A stretch of DNA of 64,000 nucleotides from Thiohalocapsa sp. (GCA_021736785.1 JAIPFF010000002.1:168979-232978), one strand, 5' to 3'. Positions 8,469 to 18,124 are shown, counted from the first letter of the stretch. Numbers and translations are program-made. The notes: generated from the sequence alone by a model not told the origin.

Positions 8469-8634
8469 CATGCGTCGTTCCCGCAACCGGCCGGTCGCCT
8501 GCCCGCGAGCCCCCGCCCCGGCGATGATTTCCTTCCCGCTCCCGCATGCAGCGCGTTGCCGCCCGCACCTGCCCGCCCGCGGGTCGCGACGACGGTGCAT
8601 GCCGCTCCCGAGTCCCGCTAGACGAGGCACCGAT

Positions 8635-9306
8635 ATGACCACAGAGACTGCATCCTCTCGCCCCGAATCAACCGCGGCACGACCCCTGCGGCGGGCGGCT
8701 TTCGCCATCGCCCTGCCCCTCCTGCTGCTGCTCGACGCCGCCCCCGCGGGCGCGGACGAGCCGCTGCCGGTGGTCGCATCGTTCAGCATCCTCGGCGATC
8801 TGACCGCCGCGGTCGGCGGCGACCGCGTCGCGGTCACGACGCTGGTCGGCCCGGGCGGTGACGTCCATGTCTACGCGCCGACACCGGCCGATGCGAGGCG
8901 CCTCGGCGAGGCGCGCGTGTTCATCGCCAACGGGCTCGGCTTCGAGGGCTGGATGGCCCGGCTGACCGAGGCGGCGGGCTTCGACGGCCACGTCATCATG
9001 GCCGCCGAGGGCATCGAGCCGCGCCTCACCGACGCGGGCGATACCGATCCCCACGCCTGGCAGGACCCGGCCAACGGCGCCCGCTATATCGAGAATATCC
9101 GCGACGGCCTCATCGCCGCGGACCCGACCGGTGCGGACGGCTACCACGAGCGCGCGGCCCGCTCCTTGGCCGCGCTCGCGGCCCTATCCGACCGGATGCG
9201 GGACACCCTGAGCGCGATCCCGCCGGAGCGGCGCAAGGTCGTCACCTCCCACGACGCCTTCGGCTACTTCGGCGCTGCCTTCGGCACGGGGCGAGTGCCC
9301 GTCTGA
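8635..9306 (+). pseudogene. Truncated metal-binding protein (ZnuA-like), C-terminal lobe missing
   Basis: The frame starts at ATG 8635 with GAGG 8 bases upstream and gives a signal peptide (cut near GADEPLPVV). It then shows a normal binding-protein N-lobe with ligand motifs GGDVHVYAP (about residue 80) and DTDPHAWQDP (about 139), and His in TSHDAFGYFG near the end. The product stops at residue 223, just after the third ligand motif. Family members run to about 300 residues and need the C-terminal lobe and a fourth ligand. No continuation is found in the 151 bases before the next gene. The protein is probably non-functional, so the transporter may borrow the intact binding protein encoded at 581. 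Confidence 0.7.
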
Positions 9307-9457
9307 AACTATGCCGCGCTTGCGCCTTCGCCCGCGAATCGGCGCGCGCCGAGGGGCAGGACATATCCGCGGGCATCGGCATCGGCCGCGGCGCTGCCAA
9401 AACAACGAAGCCTCGGTCGCGCCGGCGCCGGTATGGCCCCGACGCGACCTCCGACCG

Positions 9458-10771
9458 CTAGCGGCCGCGTCGGCCCTGCCTCGGCTTCTGCACGTAACCG
9501 TCCGACAATGTCTTCATAAACGCGACGATCGCTGCTTCGTCCGCAGCGGACAGGCCCAGATTGCCCAGCTCGTCGGCATTGACGTTGGCGGCTACCTCGG
9601 GCGCCGGCCAACAGCCGTTGGCGAGGGCCTGCGACTCGGTGGCGTCCGTGATCCCAAAGTCCTCGCAGCGCGGCTTGATATCGCGCGTATTGTAGAAATG
9701 CACGACCCCTTCGAGGGTCTTGAAGTAGCCGTTGTGCATGTAGGCCTTGGTGAAACCGCGCCCCGGGCGCTGGTCCACATTGCGCAGGGTCGGGACCTTC
9801 TGCTTGCCCATATTGGCGTCGGCAAAGGCCGCGTAATCGGGTCGAGTCGCCAGAAATGCCCCGAGCCCGAGATCGACGAAGTCCGGATCACTGTCGTAAA
9901 CCGGGTTCTGCGGGTTCTTGGGCACGCCGAGATTGTCGAACGTGTAGTCCGTCAGCAGTGCCGGCTCGCCGTTCTCCTGCGGGTCGAGTAAGTGGCAGGC
10001 GGAGCACAAGGCCTCATCGAAGAGCGCGAGCCCCCGTTGCTCCAGTAGCGTCAACGCCGCCTCACCGGCCACGTAGGCATCGTACTTCGACGAGAAGGCA
10101 TTGACTTCCGGCGAGGCCTCGTAGGCCGCAATCGCCAGCGCGATGCTGTCGTACGCGGCATCGACTTTGGCACGATCGGAATCGGCGAGGGACAACATGC
10201 GCCCGGCGCCGCAAGTTCTGTCCGCATTCGCCGGCCAATCGATGGCGCAACTGCCGGGATAGACTGCGTCCAGCCCCACCGGATAGGGCGTCCCGCCCGC
10301 CGGCTCGCAGACCCGATAAACCACGCAGGCCGGATCGGGCAGCGCTTGCTCCACCGGATTCAGAAACGGACCCTGCGCCTGATCGGCGGCCGGATTGCCC
10401 AGCTTCTCGCCGGTCGCCCGGCCATCCCAGAAATTACCTCCGATGAACAGCGCGTCGCCGTCCTCCACGACGTAGTGAAGAATCGGCGCCTGCGTCGCGT
10501 ATGCGGCGCTCGGCGGCTTTCGGTTACCGGATTCTTGCCTCACGGAGCCCGGATAAACCGAGCCCTTTTTATTGACTCCCGCGGTGGGTCCGGTCCAGCC
10601 GGCGCGCGGGGTATGGCAACTGGCGCAGGATTGGTTCTTTTTCAGTGACAGCTGTTTGTCGAAGAAGATGGATTTCCCCAGTTGTTCGACGGGCTCAAGC
10701 GCGAGCGCTGCCGAGCAAGGCAGCACGCATGCGGAGCATAGGACGAGGGCGACACGATGCGGCCTTTTCAC
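9458..10771 (-). CDS. Di-haem cytochrome c peroxidase / MauG family protein
   Basis: A 437-residue periplasmic protein with two c-type haem motifs, CASCH (residues 49-53) and CSACH (about 254-258), and the family segments FFDKQLS, PTLRNVDQRPGRGFTKAYMHNGYF and VVHFYNTRD. Family members reduce hydrogen peroxide or oxidise substrates by long-range electron transfer. A GTG start at 10771 is preferred over the upstream ATG because AGGAG lies just before it and the N-terminus becomes a clean signal peptide (VKRPHRVALVLCSACVL, cut near ALAL). An inserted Cys-rich segment with CVVYRVC and CAIDW lies between the haems. It is divergent from a PhoX-family gene. Confidence 0.85.
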   Translation of the reverse strand: MKRPHRVALVLCSACVLPCSAALALEPVEQLGKSIFFDKQLSLKKNQSCASCHTPRAGWTGPTAGVNKKGSVYPGSVRQESGNRKPPSAAYATQAPILHYVVEDGDALFIGGNFWDGRATGEKLGNPAADQAQGPFLNPVEQALPDPACVVYRVCEPAGGTPYPVGLDAVYPGSCAIDWPANADRTCGAGRMLSLADSDRAKVDAAYDSIALAIAAYEASPEVNAFSSKYDAYVAGEAALTLLEQRGLALFDEALCSACHLLDPQENGEPALLTDYTFDNLGVPKNPQNPVYDSDPDFVDLGLGAFLATRPDYAAFADANMGKQKVPTLRNVDQRPGRGFTKAYMHNGYFKTLEGVVHFYNTRDIKPRCEDFGITDATESQALANGCWPAPEVAANVNADELGNLGLSAADEAAIVAFMKTLSDGYVQKPRQGRRGR

Positions 10772-11249
10772 GATCGATTTCTCCTGGTTGGCGATATTCA
10801 CCGGGCCGCAACGACATGGCACGGACAACACCGGGACTGCTGCTCCTGCGCCTGCTCCGTTACGGAGCGGGCCAAATGCGGCAACTTCGGTCGATCCCGA
10901 TCGGGCTGCCGGCACTGCCGGCGGCTCGACCCGGGCAAACATTCATTCAAAAACTAGACGAATTGTAAGCTTTTTACGACCGAATCACGCCTTTCTCGAT
11001 GTCGAGCTGCCCCACTCCTCGACTCTCGCCCGAAGCGTCCGACCAACGGCGCTTGCTGCCATCGGCGGGCAGCGGCGCTTAGCACACGACCGGCAGGACG
11101 TCATTGCGCCGCGTCACAGAATGCACTCGCGATCTTCACTGTCGTGTCACATCGGGAACGCAAACTACGGGCCGCGGCGGGCCCCATGACGCATTGATAA
11201 AGATTCCCCGGCGCGCGCCCTGGTCCACAAATTCCTGGAGAGGTTCCAA
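10772..11249. other. Divergent promoter region between peroxidase and phoX-like genes
   Basis: These 478 bases contain no convincing gene. A slightly AT-rich patch near 10940-10975 may hold promoter elements. I looked for a two-unit Pho box ahead of the phoX-like gene and saw only a partial, wrongly spaced TGTC pair near 11140, so phosphate control is not supported by sequence here. Confidence 0.35.
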
Positions 11250-13361
11250 ATGCAAGACAAAGTGAAGACGCCGGCTGCTGACGTTCAGTGGCACGACGAT
11301 GCCGATGAAGCCGATGTACTGCCAGGCACCGCGGTCCGTCCGACCGCCGCCGAGCCGTTCGAATCCGTCGTCGGACGCTCGCTGAGCCGCCGCGCGCTGC
11401 TCAAGGGCGCCACGCTGACCGGTGCAAGCCTGGTCATCGCCCCGGCCGCCATGCTCGGCAGCCACAAGCAAGCCCATGCCGACACCGCCGCCTCGGGCGT
11501 GATGGCCCGCCTGTCGAATCCCGCCGCCCGCCTGCAGTTCGAGACCGTGCCCCCGGGCAACGAGCCGGACGTCGTCGTGCCGCCGAACTATCAGGCCTAC
11601 GTCATCGTGCGCTGGGGCGATCCGCTGTTCGCCGACGCCCCCGAGTTCGACGTCTACAACCAAACGCCGGAAGCTCAAGCCAAGCAGTTCGGCTTCAATG
11701 CAGACTTGGTCCTGTGGTACCCGCTGCCGGGCTGGCTGCTGGAAGAGGTCCGCGCCAACGGCACCCTGAGCGGCCCGGTCACGCGCCGCGTCGGGCGCAT
11801 GTACCCCAACCGCAAGGATCGCCAGATCAGCAACCGCGCGCTGGTGGTCGTCAACCACGAGTACACCAGTCCCGATGATATGTTCCCGGACTTCGATCCG
11901 GCGACCTATCCGACCGAGAACCAGACCCTGGTCGAGATCGAGGCGCACGGTTTCTCGATCGTCGACCTGAAGTATCTCGAGAACAACCGCTGGCAGTTCC
12001 GCCGGCGCTCGCCGTTCAACCGTCGCGTCACCGGCTCGACGCCGCTCGAGATCTCGGGTCCGCTGCGCGGCAGCGACATGATGAAGACCAGCTACGACCC
12101 GGCGGGCGAGATGGTCTACGGCACCCTCAACAACTGCGCCGGCGGCAAGACGCCCTGGGGCACCATCATTACCTGCGAAGAGAACTTCGATCAGTACTTC
12201 GCCAACTTCGACCAGACCCGCGCCGATTACCCAGAGATCGCGGCGCTGAGCGAGCGCGTCCCCGCACCGGGCGGCAGCAGCGGCCGCGGCTGGGAGAAGC
12301 ACGTCGATCGTTTTGATCTGGGCAAGGAGCCCAAGGAGTACAACCGTTTCGGCTACTGCGTCGAGATCGATCCCTACGACCCCGCCGCCACACCGAAGAA
12401 GCGCACCGCCATGGGTCGCTTCAAGCACGAGGGCGCGGCCGCCAGCGTCGCGAAGAACGGCCAGGTCGCGATCTACTCCGGTGACGATGCGCGTTTCGAG
12501 TACGTCTACAAGTTCATCACCAAGGGCAAGTACAACAAGTACACCCGCCCGGCGAACATGAACTTGCTGGACGAAGGCACGCTGTATGTCGCGCGCTTCG
12601 ATGCCGGCGCCGTCGTAGGCGACGACATGGGCACGGGCGAATGGCTCGAGCTCTCCACCGCCAACCCGGAGCTGGCGGGCTGGAGCATGGAGGAGATCCT
12701 GATCAACACCCGCGGCGCCGCGGATGTGGTCGGCGCTACGCCGATGGATCGCCCGGAGGACATCGAGGTCAGCCCACTGACGGGCAAGGTGCACGTCTGC
12801 CTGACCAACAACTCCCGCCGCACGGAGGCCGACGAGGCCAACCCGCGGGTCAACAACCAGCACGGCCACATCATCGAGATCATCGAAGACGGCGATGACC
12901 CGCTGGCACTCACCTTCCATTGGAACATCCTGGTCAAGTGCGGTGACCCGGCGCAGGACCACGACACCAGCTTCGGCGATATCGCCGATCCCGTCGCCGC
13001 CGGTGTCAGCCCGATCTCCGATCCCGACAATGTGGTGCACGACAGCGACGGCAACCTGTGGATCGCCACCGACGGCCAGTTCTTCAGCGGAAGCGTCGGC
13101 TTCGGCCAGAACGACGGCATCTTCGCGGTGCCGGTGGAGGGCCCGGACCGGGGTCTGCTGCGCCAATTCATGAGCGGCGTGCCGGGCGGCGAAATCTGCG
13201 GGCCCGAGTTCGACGGCGACCAGAAGACCTTCTTCTGCGCCATCCAGCACCCGCACGACGGCGAGGCGTTCGAAAAGCAGTGGCCCCTCGATGAGCCGGT
13301 CGTCTCCAAGCCGAGCCTGATCGGCGTATTCGAGAAGTCCGGCAAAAAGATCGGCTACTAA
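11250..13361 (+). CDS. PhoX-family phosphatase (DUF839), Tat-exported
   Basis: A 703-residue protein. A twin-arginine signal (SLSRRALLKG, RR at 47-48) follows an unusually long acidic N-region and precedes a hydrophobic stretch ending at AHA. The rest matches the PhoX/DUF839 beta-propeller family, with NNCAGGKTPWGT, CEENFDQYF, GRFKHEGAA, YSGDDARFEYVYKF and MDRPEDIEVSP segments. PhoX enzymes are periplasmic, use Fe and Ca, and release phosphate from esters. GGAGAGG lies 7 bases upstream of the start. A strong terminator follows. It has a closely similar paralogue at 15371, so the two may differ in substrate. Confidence 0.85.
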   Translation: MQDKVKTPAADVQWHDDADEADVLPGTAVRPTAAEPFESVVGRSLSRRALLKGATLTGASLVIAPAAMLGSHKQAHADTAASGVMARLSNPAARLQFETVPPGNEPDVVVPPNYQAYVIVRWGDPLFADAPEFDVYNQTPEAQAKQFGFNADLVLWYPLPGWLLEEVRANGTLSGPVTRRVGRMYPNRKDRQISNRALVVVNHEYTSPDDMFPDFDPATYPTENQTLVEIEAHGFSIVDLKYLENNRWQFRRRSPFNRRVTGSTPLEISGPLRGSDMMKTSYDPAGEMVYGTLNNCAGGKTPWGTIITCEENFDQYFANFDQTRADYPEIAALSERVPAPGGSSGRGWEKHVDRFDLGKEPKEYNRFGYCVEIDPYDPAATPKKRTAMGRFKHEGAAASVAKNGQVAIYSGDDARFEYVYKFITKGKYNKYTRPANMNLLDEGTLYVARFDAGAVVGDDMGTGEWLELSTANPELAGWSMEEILINTRGAADVVGATPMDRPEDIEVSPLTGKVHVCLTNNSRRTEADEANPRVNNQHGHIIEIIEDGDDPLALTFHWNILVKCGDPAQDHDTSFGDIADPVAAGVSPISDPDNVVHDSDGNLWIATDGQFFSGSVGFGQNDGIFAVPVEGPDRGLLRQFMSGVPGGEICGPEFDGDQKTFFCAIQHPHDGEAFEKQWPLDEPVVSKPSLIGVFEKSGKKIGY

Positions 13362-13390
13362 AACCCGAGCGATTCAGTTCGCCGATCAAG

Positions 13391-13421
13391 CCGGCGCCGC
13401 GTAAGCGGCGCCGGTTTTTTT
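13391..13421 (+). terminator. Rho-independent terminator after first phoX-like gene
   Basis: A ten-base GC stem (CCGGCGCCGC / GCGGCGCCGG) with a GTAA loop followed by seven T. The T-run overlaps the stop codon of the convergent amidase gene. It ends transcription of the phoX-like gene on the plus strand. Confidence 0.85.
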
Positions 13422-15174
13422 ATTTCCGGCTGCCCGAAAGCGCGACCGGAAGAGGCCCGAAGCCCGGCGGCGGACGGCGATGGCCCGTCGCCTGCTCGTA
13501 GGCGTAGGCGAAGCGGAAAAGCACGTCCTCGTCGAAGGGCCGCGCCATCAATTGCAGCCCCAGCGGCAACCCGGCGCGGGTAAAGCCCATCGGCACGGTG
13601 ATCGCCGGCTGGCCGCTGTGGGGCGCGATGACGGGGCTATTGTTGCCGTGGGGGCTTTCGCCGTCGCCGATCACCCGCGGCGGGTTGCGCCAGCTCGGAT
13701 AGATCACGGCATCGATGCGGGCCACATCCATGGCAGCCAGCACGGCGTCGAGCAGTGCCTTGCGGCGCGGGTCGCCCTGCACATCGACGCAGGGCGGCTC
13801 CCGGGACGCGGGATCATCATCGACCCCCATGGCCCATTGCATTGCACCGGCGTTGCGCGGCAGATAGCGCTCGGAGCGCACGATCTCGTCCAACGAGCGA
13901 ACCGGCGCGGCGGCGCCGAGGGAGCGCAGATAGCTGCCGAGGTCGTAGCGGAAACGGCTGCAGAAGCCCACCGCATCCGTCAGCCGCTCGAAATCCTCGA
14001 TGACGAACGGATCGACGATCGTGGCCCCGGCCCGGCGCAGATCCCCGACCGCCGCATTGAATACCGCGACGACTTCCGGGTCCGCATCCTCGGTATCGAC
14101 CAGCGCCCGCAGCACGCCGAGCCGCGCGCCGCTTAATCCATCGCGCTCGAGAAAACGCGTGTAGTCCGGCTCGACGCGGCCGATGGCCGCCCGCGTGAGC
14201 GGGTCCGCCGGGTCATGACCCGCCAGCACGGAGTAGACGATCGCGGTATCGCGCACGGTGCGCATCAGCGGCCCGCCGACGTCCCGGTTCGACAGCAGCG
14301 GCACGATACCGTCGCGGCTGGTGGCGCCGAGCGTGGAGCGAATACCCACCAGCGCCAGGTGCGACGCCGGTCCGCGAATGGAGTTGCCGGTGTCCGTGCC
14401 CATGCCGATGATGCCGAAGCCGGCAGCGATGGCCGAGGCCGTGCCGCCGCTGGAGCCTGCCGGCACGCGGGTCGTGTCGTAGGCGTTTCGGGTCTCGCCT
14501 TGGGTGGAGCTGACGGTCTCGTAGGGGCTGAAGGCCCACTCCCCCATGTTCGACTTGGCGAGGATAATGGCGTCCTTGCCGCGCAGGCGCCGGACCATGG
14601 TGGCGTCGTCCGGCGGCAGGCTGCCGGTCAGCGCCATCGACCCGGCCTCCGTCGGCATGTCGGCCGTGTCGAAGTTGTCCTTGAGAATGACGGGGATGCA
14701 ATGCAGCCGGCGCATTTCGCCGGTCTCGGCAAAGCGGCGATCCAGCGTCCGGGCGCGCTCGAGCGCATTCGGATTCACCCTGATGATGGCATTGACCCCG
14801 GTGGGCCCGTCGTAGGCCTCGATACGGTGCAGGTAGCGCCGCGTCAGACCCTCGCAGCTGACTTGCCCGGCGCGGATTGCGGATCTGGCGCCGTCGATGG
14901 TGAGGCCGCCGACTTCCAATTGGCCCTCGGCGCCGCCGCTGGCCTCGCCGGTAGCGCCATCGGTGACGCCGCCACCCGCGCGTTGGGCAACCCGATCCGC
15001 AACGCCCCCATCAAGACCATTTTCAACAGCATCCGCGACACCGCCGCCGTCCGTGACAGCGACGCCGACGCCGTCGACGGATCTTTGGCCGCCGGCCGGG
15101 GTCTCCGACGGGGTACAGGCCACGCCGCACAGCACAACCAGCAGCGCCATCGAAACCGCAAGCAATCGTCCCAT
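13420..15174 (-). CDS. Amidase-signature family lipoprotein
   Basis: A 584-residue enzyme of the amidase signature family with the Ser-cisSer-Lys triad: Lys in VILKDNFDT (about 164), cis-Ser in the GSSGG segment (about 240) and nucleophile Ser in TGNSIRGPAS (about 264). The start at 15174 gives a lipoprotein signal, MGRLLAVSMALLVVLCGVAC, with lipobox GVAC, and GGGAGA lies upstream. A low-complexity Gly/Ala/Asp linker of about 80 residues follows the lipid anchor. It would hydrolyse amides in the periplasm; the substrate is unknown. It lies between two phoX-like genes, convergent with the first and divergent from the second. Confidence 0.85.
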   Translation of the reverse strand: MGRLLAVSMALLVVLCGVACTPSETPAGGQRSVDGVGVAVTDGGGVADAVENGLDGGVADRVAQRAGGGVTDGATGEASGGAEGQLEVGGLTIDGARSAIRAGQVSCEGLTRRYLHRIEAYDGPTGVNAIIRVNPNALERARTLDRRFAETGEMRRLHCIPVILKDNFDTADMPTEAGSMALTGSLPPDDATMVRRLRGKDAIILAKSNMGEWAFSPYETVSSTQGETRNAYDTTRVPAGSSGGTASAIAAGFGIIGMGTDTGNSIRGPASHLALVGIRSTLGATSRDGIVPLLSNRDVGGPLMRTVRDTAIVYSVLAGHDPADPLTRAAIGRVEPDYTRFLERDGLSGARLGVLRALVDTEDADPEVVAVFNAAVGDLRRAGATIVDPFVIEDFERLTDAVGFCSRFRYDLGSYLRSLGAAAPVRSLDEIVRSERYLPRNAGAMQWAMGVDDDPASREPPCVDVQGDPRRKALLDAVLAAMDVARIDAVIYPSWRNPPRVIGDGESPHGNNSPVIAPHSGQPAITVPMGFTRAGLPLGLQLMARPFDEDVLFRFAYAYEQATGHRRPPPGFGPLPVALSGSRK

Positions 15175-15370
15175 GCAATGATCTCCCGACAAGTCAATGC
15201 GCACGGGCGTCGGCCCCGACCCGAGATCGCGGCCGCGCGCAATCCAACCGTCATCTGCGGTCGATATGCTTCGGCGACCAGTTTCCGGCAGTCCGCGAGC
15301 CCGGGCGCCGCACGCCGGCCCCCGCAAGCGGCCGCATCATCGATCGCAAGCATCTGACGAGGATAAACGG

Positions 15371-17422
15371 ATGAGCACCCCGAAAAACCGCTATTCGAGC
15401 CGCGCCGAGTATTTCGAATCCCTGGAGGATGTTCCGGTCAATCCGTCCCCGGAGCCGACCTTGGGCGACTTGATCAACGCGCGCTTCAATCGCCGGACCT
15501 TGCTCAAGCATGCGCTCGGCGTCTCGGCCCTCGGCGCGCTCGCCTCTTCGCCGTTGGCGCTGCTCGCCGCCGGCGCCGAACATCCGGTGCCGACTGCCCC
15601 GGCGGGCGCCGCGCCCGACGCCGCACCGCAACCGGCGACCCGCTTCGGCTTTACCGAGATCGCCCATGGCGTCGACGAGACCCACCATGTCGCACCCGGC
15701 TACAGCGCCGACGTGCTGATCCGCTGGGGCGACAAGGTGCTGGCGGATGCCCCGGCCTTCGACCCGGCGACACAATCGCCGGCGGCACAGACCAAGCAGT
15801 TCGGCTACAACAACGACTTCATCGGCTACATCCCGCTGCCCTTCGGCTCCGACAACAGCGAGCACGGGCTGCTCTGCATCAACCACGAATATACCGACGA
15901 AGAGGTGATGTTCCCCGGGCTCGGCCAATACGACGAGGCCTTCACCGGCGCGACCCGCGATCTAACCGAGATCGAAATGGCCTGCAACGGCGGCTCCATC
16001 ATCGAAGTCAAGAAAGAAAACGGCAAATGGCGCGTCGTGCCCGATAGCCGCTATGCCCGGCGCATCGACGCGCTGCAAACCCGCATCGCCCTCTCCGGCC
16101 CGGCCGCCGGCCATGAGCGCATGAAAACCGCGGCCGACCCCGAGGGCCGTACGGTCATCGGCACCGTCAACAACTGCGCCGGCGGCATCACGCCCTGGGG
16201 CACCTACCTGATGGCCGAAGAAAACTTCCACTACTACTTTCTCGGCGACCTCGACGGCCATCCCGAGCAGGCGAACTACGCCCGCTACGGCATCCCCGGC
16301 AAGCGCTATCCATGGGCCAAGTTCCACACGCGCTTCGACGTTAATCAGGAGCCCAACGAGGCCAACCGCTTCGGCTGGATCGTCGAGGTCGACCCATTGG
16401 ACCCGACAGCGACCCCGGTCAAGCGCACGGCGCTGGGCCGCTTCAAGCACGAAGGCGCCGAATGCATCGTCAACGGGGACGGCAGGCTGGTGCTCTACTC
16501 CGGCGACGACCAGCGCTTCGAGTATCTGTACAAATTCGTCACCGCCGGCAAGGTCGATCCGTCCAATCGCGAGGCCAACAAGGATCTCCTCGACCAGGGC
16601 ACGCTCTACGTCGCCAAGTTCGCCGACGACGGCACGCTGGCCTGGCTGCCGTTGGTGCACGGACAAGGCCCGCTGAACGCCGACAACGGCTTCGCATCCC
16701 AGGCCGACGTGCTCATCGAGACCCGCCGCGCCGCCACGCTGCTGGGCGCCACGCCGATGGACCGGCCCGAGGACGTCGAGCCGAACCCGCATAACGGCAA
16801 GGTCTACGTGATGCTGACCAACAACGTGCAGCGCGGTGCCGACGGCCAGCCCGGCAGCGATCCGGCCAACCCGCGCGACGCCAACATCTGGGGCCACGTG
16901 CTGGAGCTGACCCCGGCCGGCGGCGACCATGCCGCGGACAGCGCCTCGTGGGAGATCCTGGTCAAGGCCGGCGACCCGGCCGACCCCGGCACCGCGGCGC
17001 TGTGGAACCCCGCCACCAGCGAGAACGGCTGGTTCGCCTGCCCGGACAACTGCGCCGTGGACCCGAGCGGGCGCCTCTGGGTGAGCACCGACCAAGGCGG
17101 CGCCTGGAGCAAAGCCTCCGGCAGCGCCGACGGCGTCTGGGCGCTGGAGACCGAAGGTGATGCCCGCGGCACCGGCAAGATGTTCTTCCGCGTCCCCGTC
17201 GGCGCCGAGATGTGCGGCCCGCGCTTCACCCCCGACGGCAAGACCCTGTTCGTCGCCGTCCAGCATCCGGCCACCGACGGCACCAAGGACTACCCCGGCT
17301 TCAACCGCGCCTCCACCTTCGAAGACCCCGCCACCCGCTGGCCCGACTTCGACGACAAACTGCCGCCGCGCCCCTCCGTAGTCGTCATCACCAAAGACGA
17401 CGGCGGCGAAATCGGCAGCTGA
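15371..17422 (+). CDS. Second PhoX-family phosphatase (DUF839), Tat-exported
   Basis: A 683-residue paralogue of the protein encoded at 11250. The twin-arginine signal is NRRTLLKHALG (RR at 41-42), followed by a hydrophobic segment and an Ala/Pro-rich linker. Shared family blocks include VNNCAGGITPWGT, GRFKHEGAE, YSGDDQRFEYLYKFV and MDRPEDVEPNP. The N-terminal SSRAEYFESLEDV resembles the amino terminus of many PhoX proteins and fixes the start; GAGG lies 8 bases upstream. It probably acts in the periplasm on phosphate esters. The same strand and a similar architecture to the first copy suggest duplication around the amidase gene. Confidence 0.85.
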   Translation: MSTPKNRYSSRAEYFESLEDVPVNPSPEPTLGDLINARFNRRTLLKHALGVSALGALASSPLALLAAGAEHPVPTAPAGAAPDAAPQPATRFGFTEIAHGVDETHHVAPGYSADVLIRWGDKVLADAPAFDPATQSPAAQTKQFGYNNDFIGYIPLPFGSDNSEHGLLCINHEYTDEEVMFPGLGQYDEAFTGATRDLTEIEMACNGGSIIEVKKENGKWRVVPDSRYARRIDALQTRIALSGPAAGHERMKTAADPEGRTVIGTVNNCAGGITPWGTYLMAEENFHYYFLGDLDGHPEQANYARYGIPGKRYPWAKFHTRFDVNQEPNEANRFGWIVEVDPLDPTATPVKRTALGRFKHEGAECIVNGDGRLVLYSGDDQRFEYLYKFVTAGKVDPSNREANKDLLDQGTLYVAKFADDGTLAWLPLVHGQGPLNADNGFASQADVLIETRRAATLLGATPMDRPEDVEPNPHNGKVYVMLTNNVQRGADGQPGSDPANPRDANIWGHVLELTPAGGDHAADSASWEILVKAGDPADPGTAALWNPATSENGWFACPDNCAVDPSGRLWVSTDQGGAWSKASGSADGVWALETEGDARGTGKMFFRVPVGAEMCGPRFTPDGKTLFVAVQHPATDGTKDYPGFNRASTFEDPATRWPDFDDKLPPRPSVVVITKDDGGEIGS

Positions 17423-17472
17423 GAAAGCCGCCGGCGCCGGCGGCGGTAACCGCGGCCGCCCCACGGGGCATC

Positions 17473-17501
17473 GCCCCCCGCGCACGCCGTGCGCGGGGGG
17501 C
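17473..17501 (+). terminator. GC-rich hairpin after second phoX-like gene
   Basis: A perfect 13-base stem (GCCCCCCGCGCAC with its complement) around a GCC loop, 50 bases after the stop codon. There is no T-run, so it is a weak terminator or a transcript-stabilising end. Confidence 0.45.
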
Positions 17502-17581
17502 TTCGACGTGCTAAAACTCAAGCAAAGGCAAAACGTCCAGTCCGCGTTTTGCCGCCGGCATTTCGAAACGGGTTTTGAATC

Positions 17582-18124
17582 TTGATCGCCGCCGAGTCAC
17601 TTCCGCGCATGACCGTCGACCAGTACCTCGCTTACGAGCGCGACAGCGACGTCCGCCATGAGCTCGTGGACGGCTATCTGTACGGCATGACAGGCGCGAG
17701 CGACCGTCACGAAGAGATCGCCGGCAACCTGCTCGCAGCGCTGCACCGTCATCTTCAGGGCGGCGACTGCCGCGTCTACGGCAGCAACCTCAAAATCCGC
17801 GTCGGCAACGACTTCTTCTATCCGGACCTCTTCGTGCGCTGCGCCCGCGAGCGCGGCGACCCCTATTTCAAGACCGACCCGGTGCTCGTCGTCGAGGTGC
17901 TATCCCCCGGCACCCAGCGCTTCGACCGAGGCGACAAACGCCCGGCCTATCAAAGCCTACCGACCTTGCAGGAATACCTGCTGGTCAGCCAAGACGAGAC
18001 ACGTGTCGAGATCCACCGCCGCGACGGCGCGGCATGGACGACCAACACCCTCGGCCCCGCCGCCGACACCCTCACGCTGGCCTCCGTCGCCCTCGACATC
18101 CGAATCGCCGACATCTACGCTTGA
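17582..18124 (+). CDS. Uma2-family (DUF820) PD-(D/E)XK nuclease-like protein
   Basis: A 180-residue protein with the Uma2/DUF820 pattern: MTVDQYLAYE, RHELVDGYLYGMTGAS, YPDLFVRC and VLVVEVLSPGTQRFDRGDKRPAY, which supplies the D...ExK-like nuclease core (D in YPDL, E in VEVLS, K in DKR). Members are abundant, mostly uncharacterised, and are often linked to mobile DNA or restriction-like roles. A TTG start at 17582 fits the family length; ATG at 17609 is the alternative. It is a single gene between a hairpin and a small-repeat tract, with no obvious partner. Confidence 0.8.
   Translation: MIAAESLPRMTVDQYLAYERDSDVRHELVDGYLYGMTGASDRHEEIAGNLLAALHRHLQGGDCRVYGSNLKIRVGNDFFYPDLFVRCARERGDPYFKTDPVLVVEVLSPGTQRFDRGDKRPAYQSLPTLQEYLLVSQDETRVEIHRRDGAAWTTNTLGPAADTLTLASVALDIRIADIYA

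Noticed and set aside
10772..10942. N-terminal extension of the di-haem peroxidase to ATG 10942
   Set aside because: The GTG at 10771 has a good ribosome-binding site and gives a proper signal peptide; the extension would bury it behind 57 atypical residues.
11100..11249. Possible Pho box ahead of the first phoX-like gene
   Set aside because: Only a TGTC pair with wrong spacing near 11140 is present; the 11-base periodic direct repeat of a Pho box is absent.
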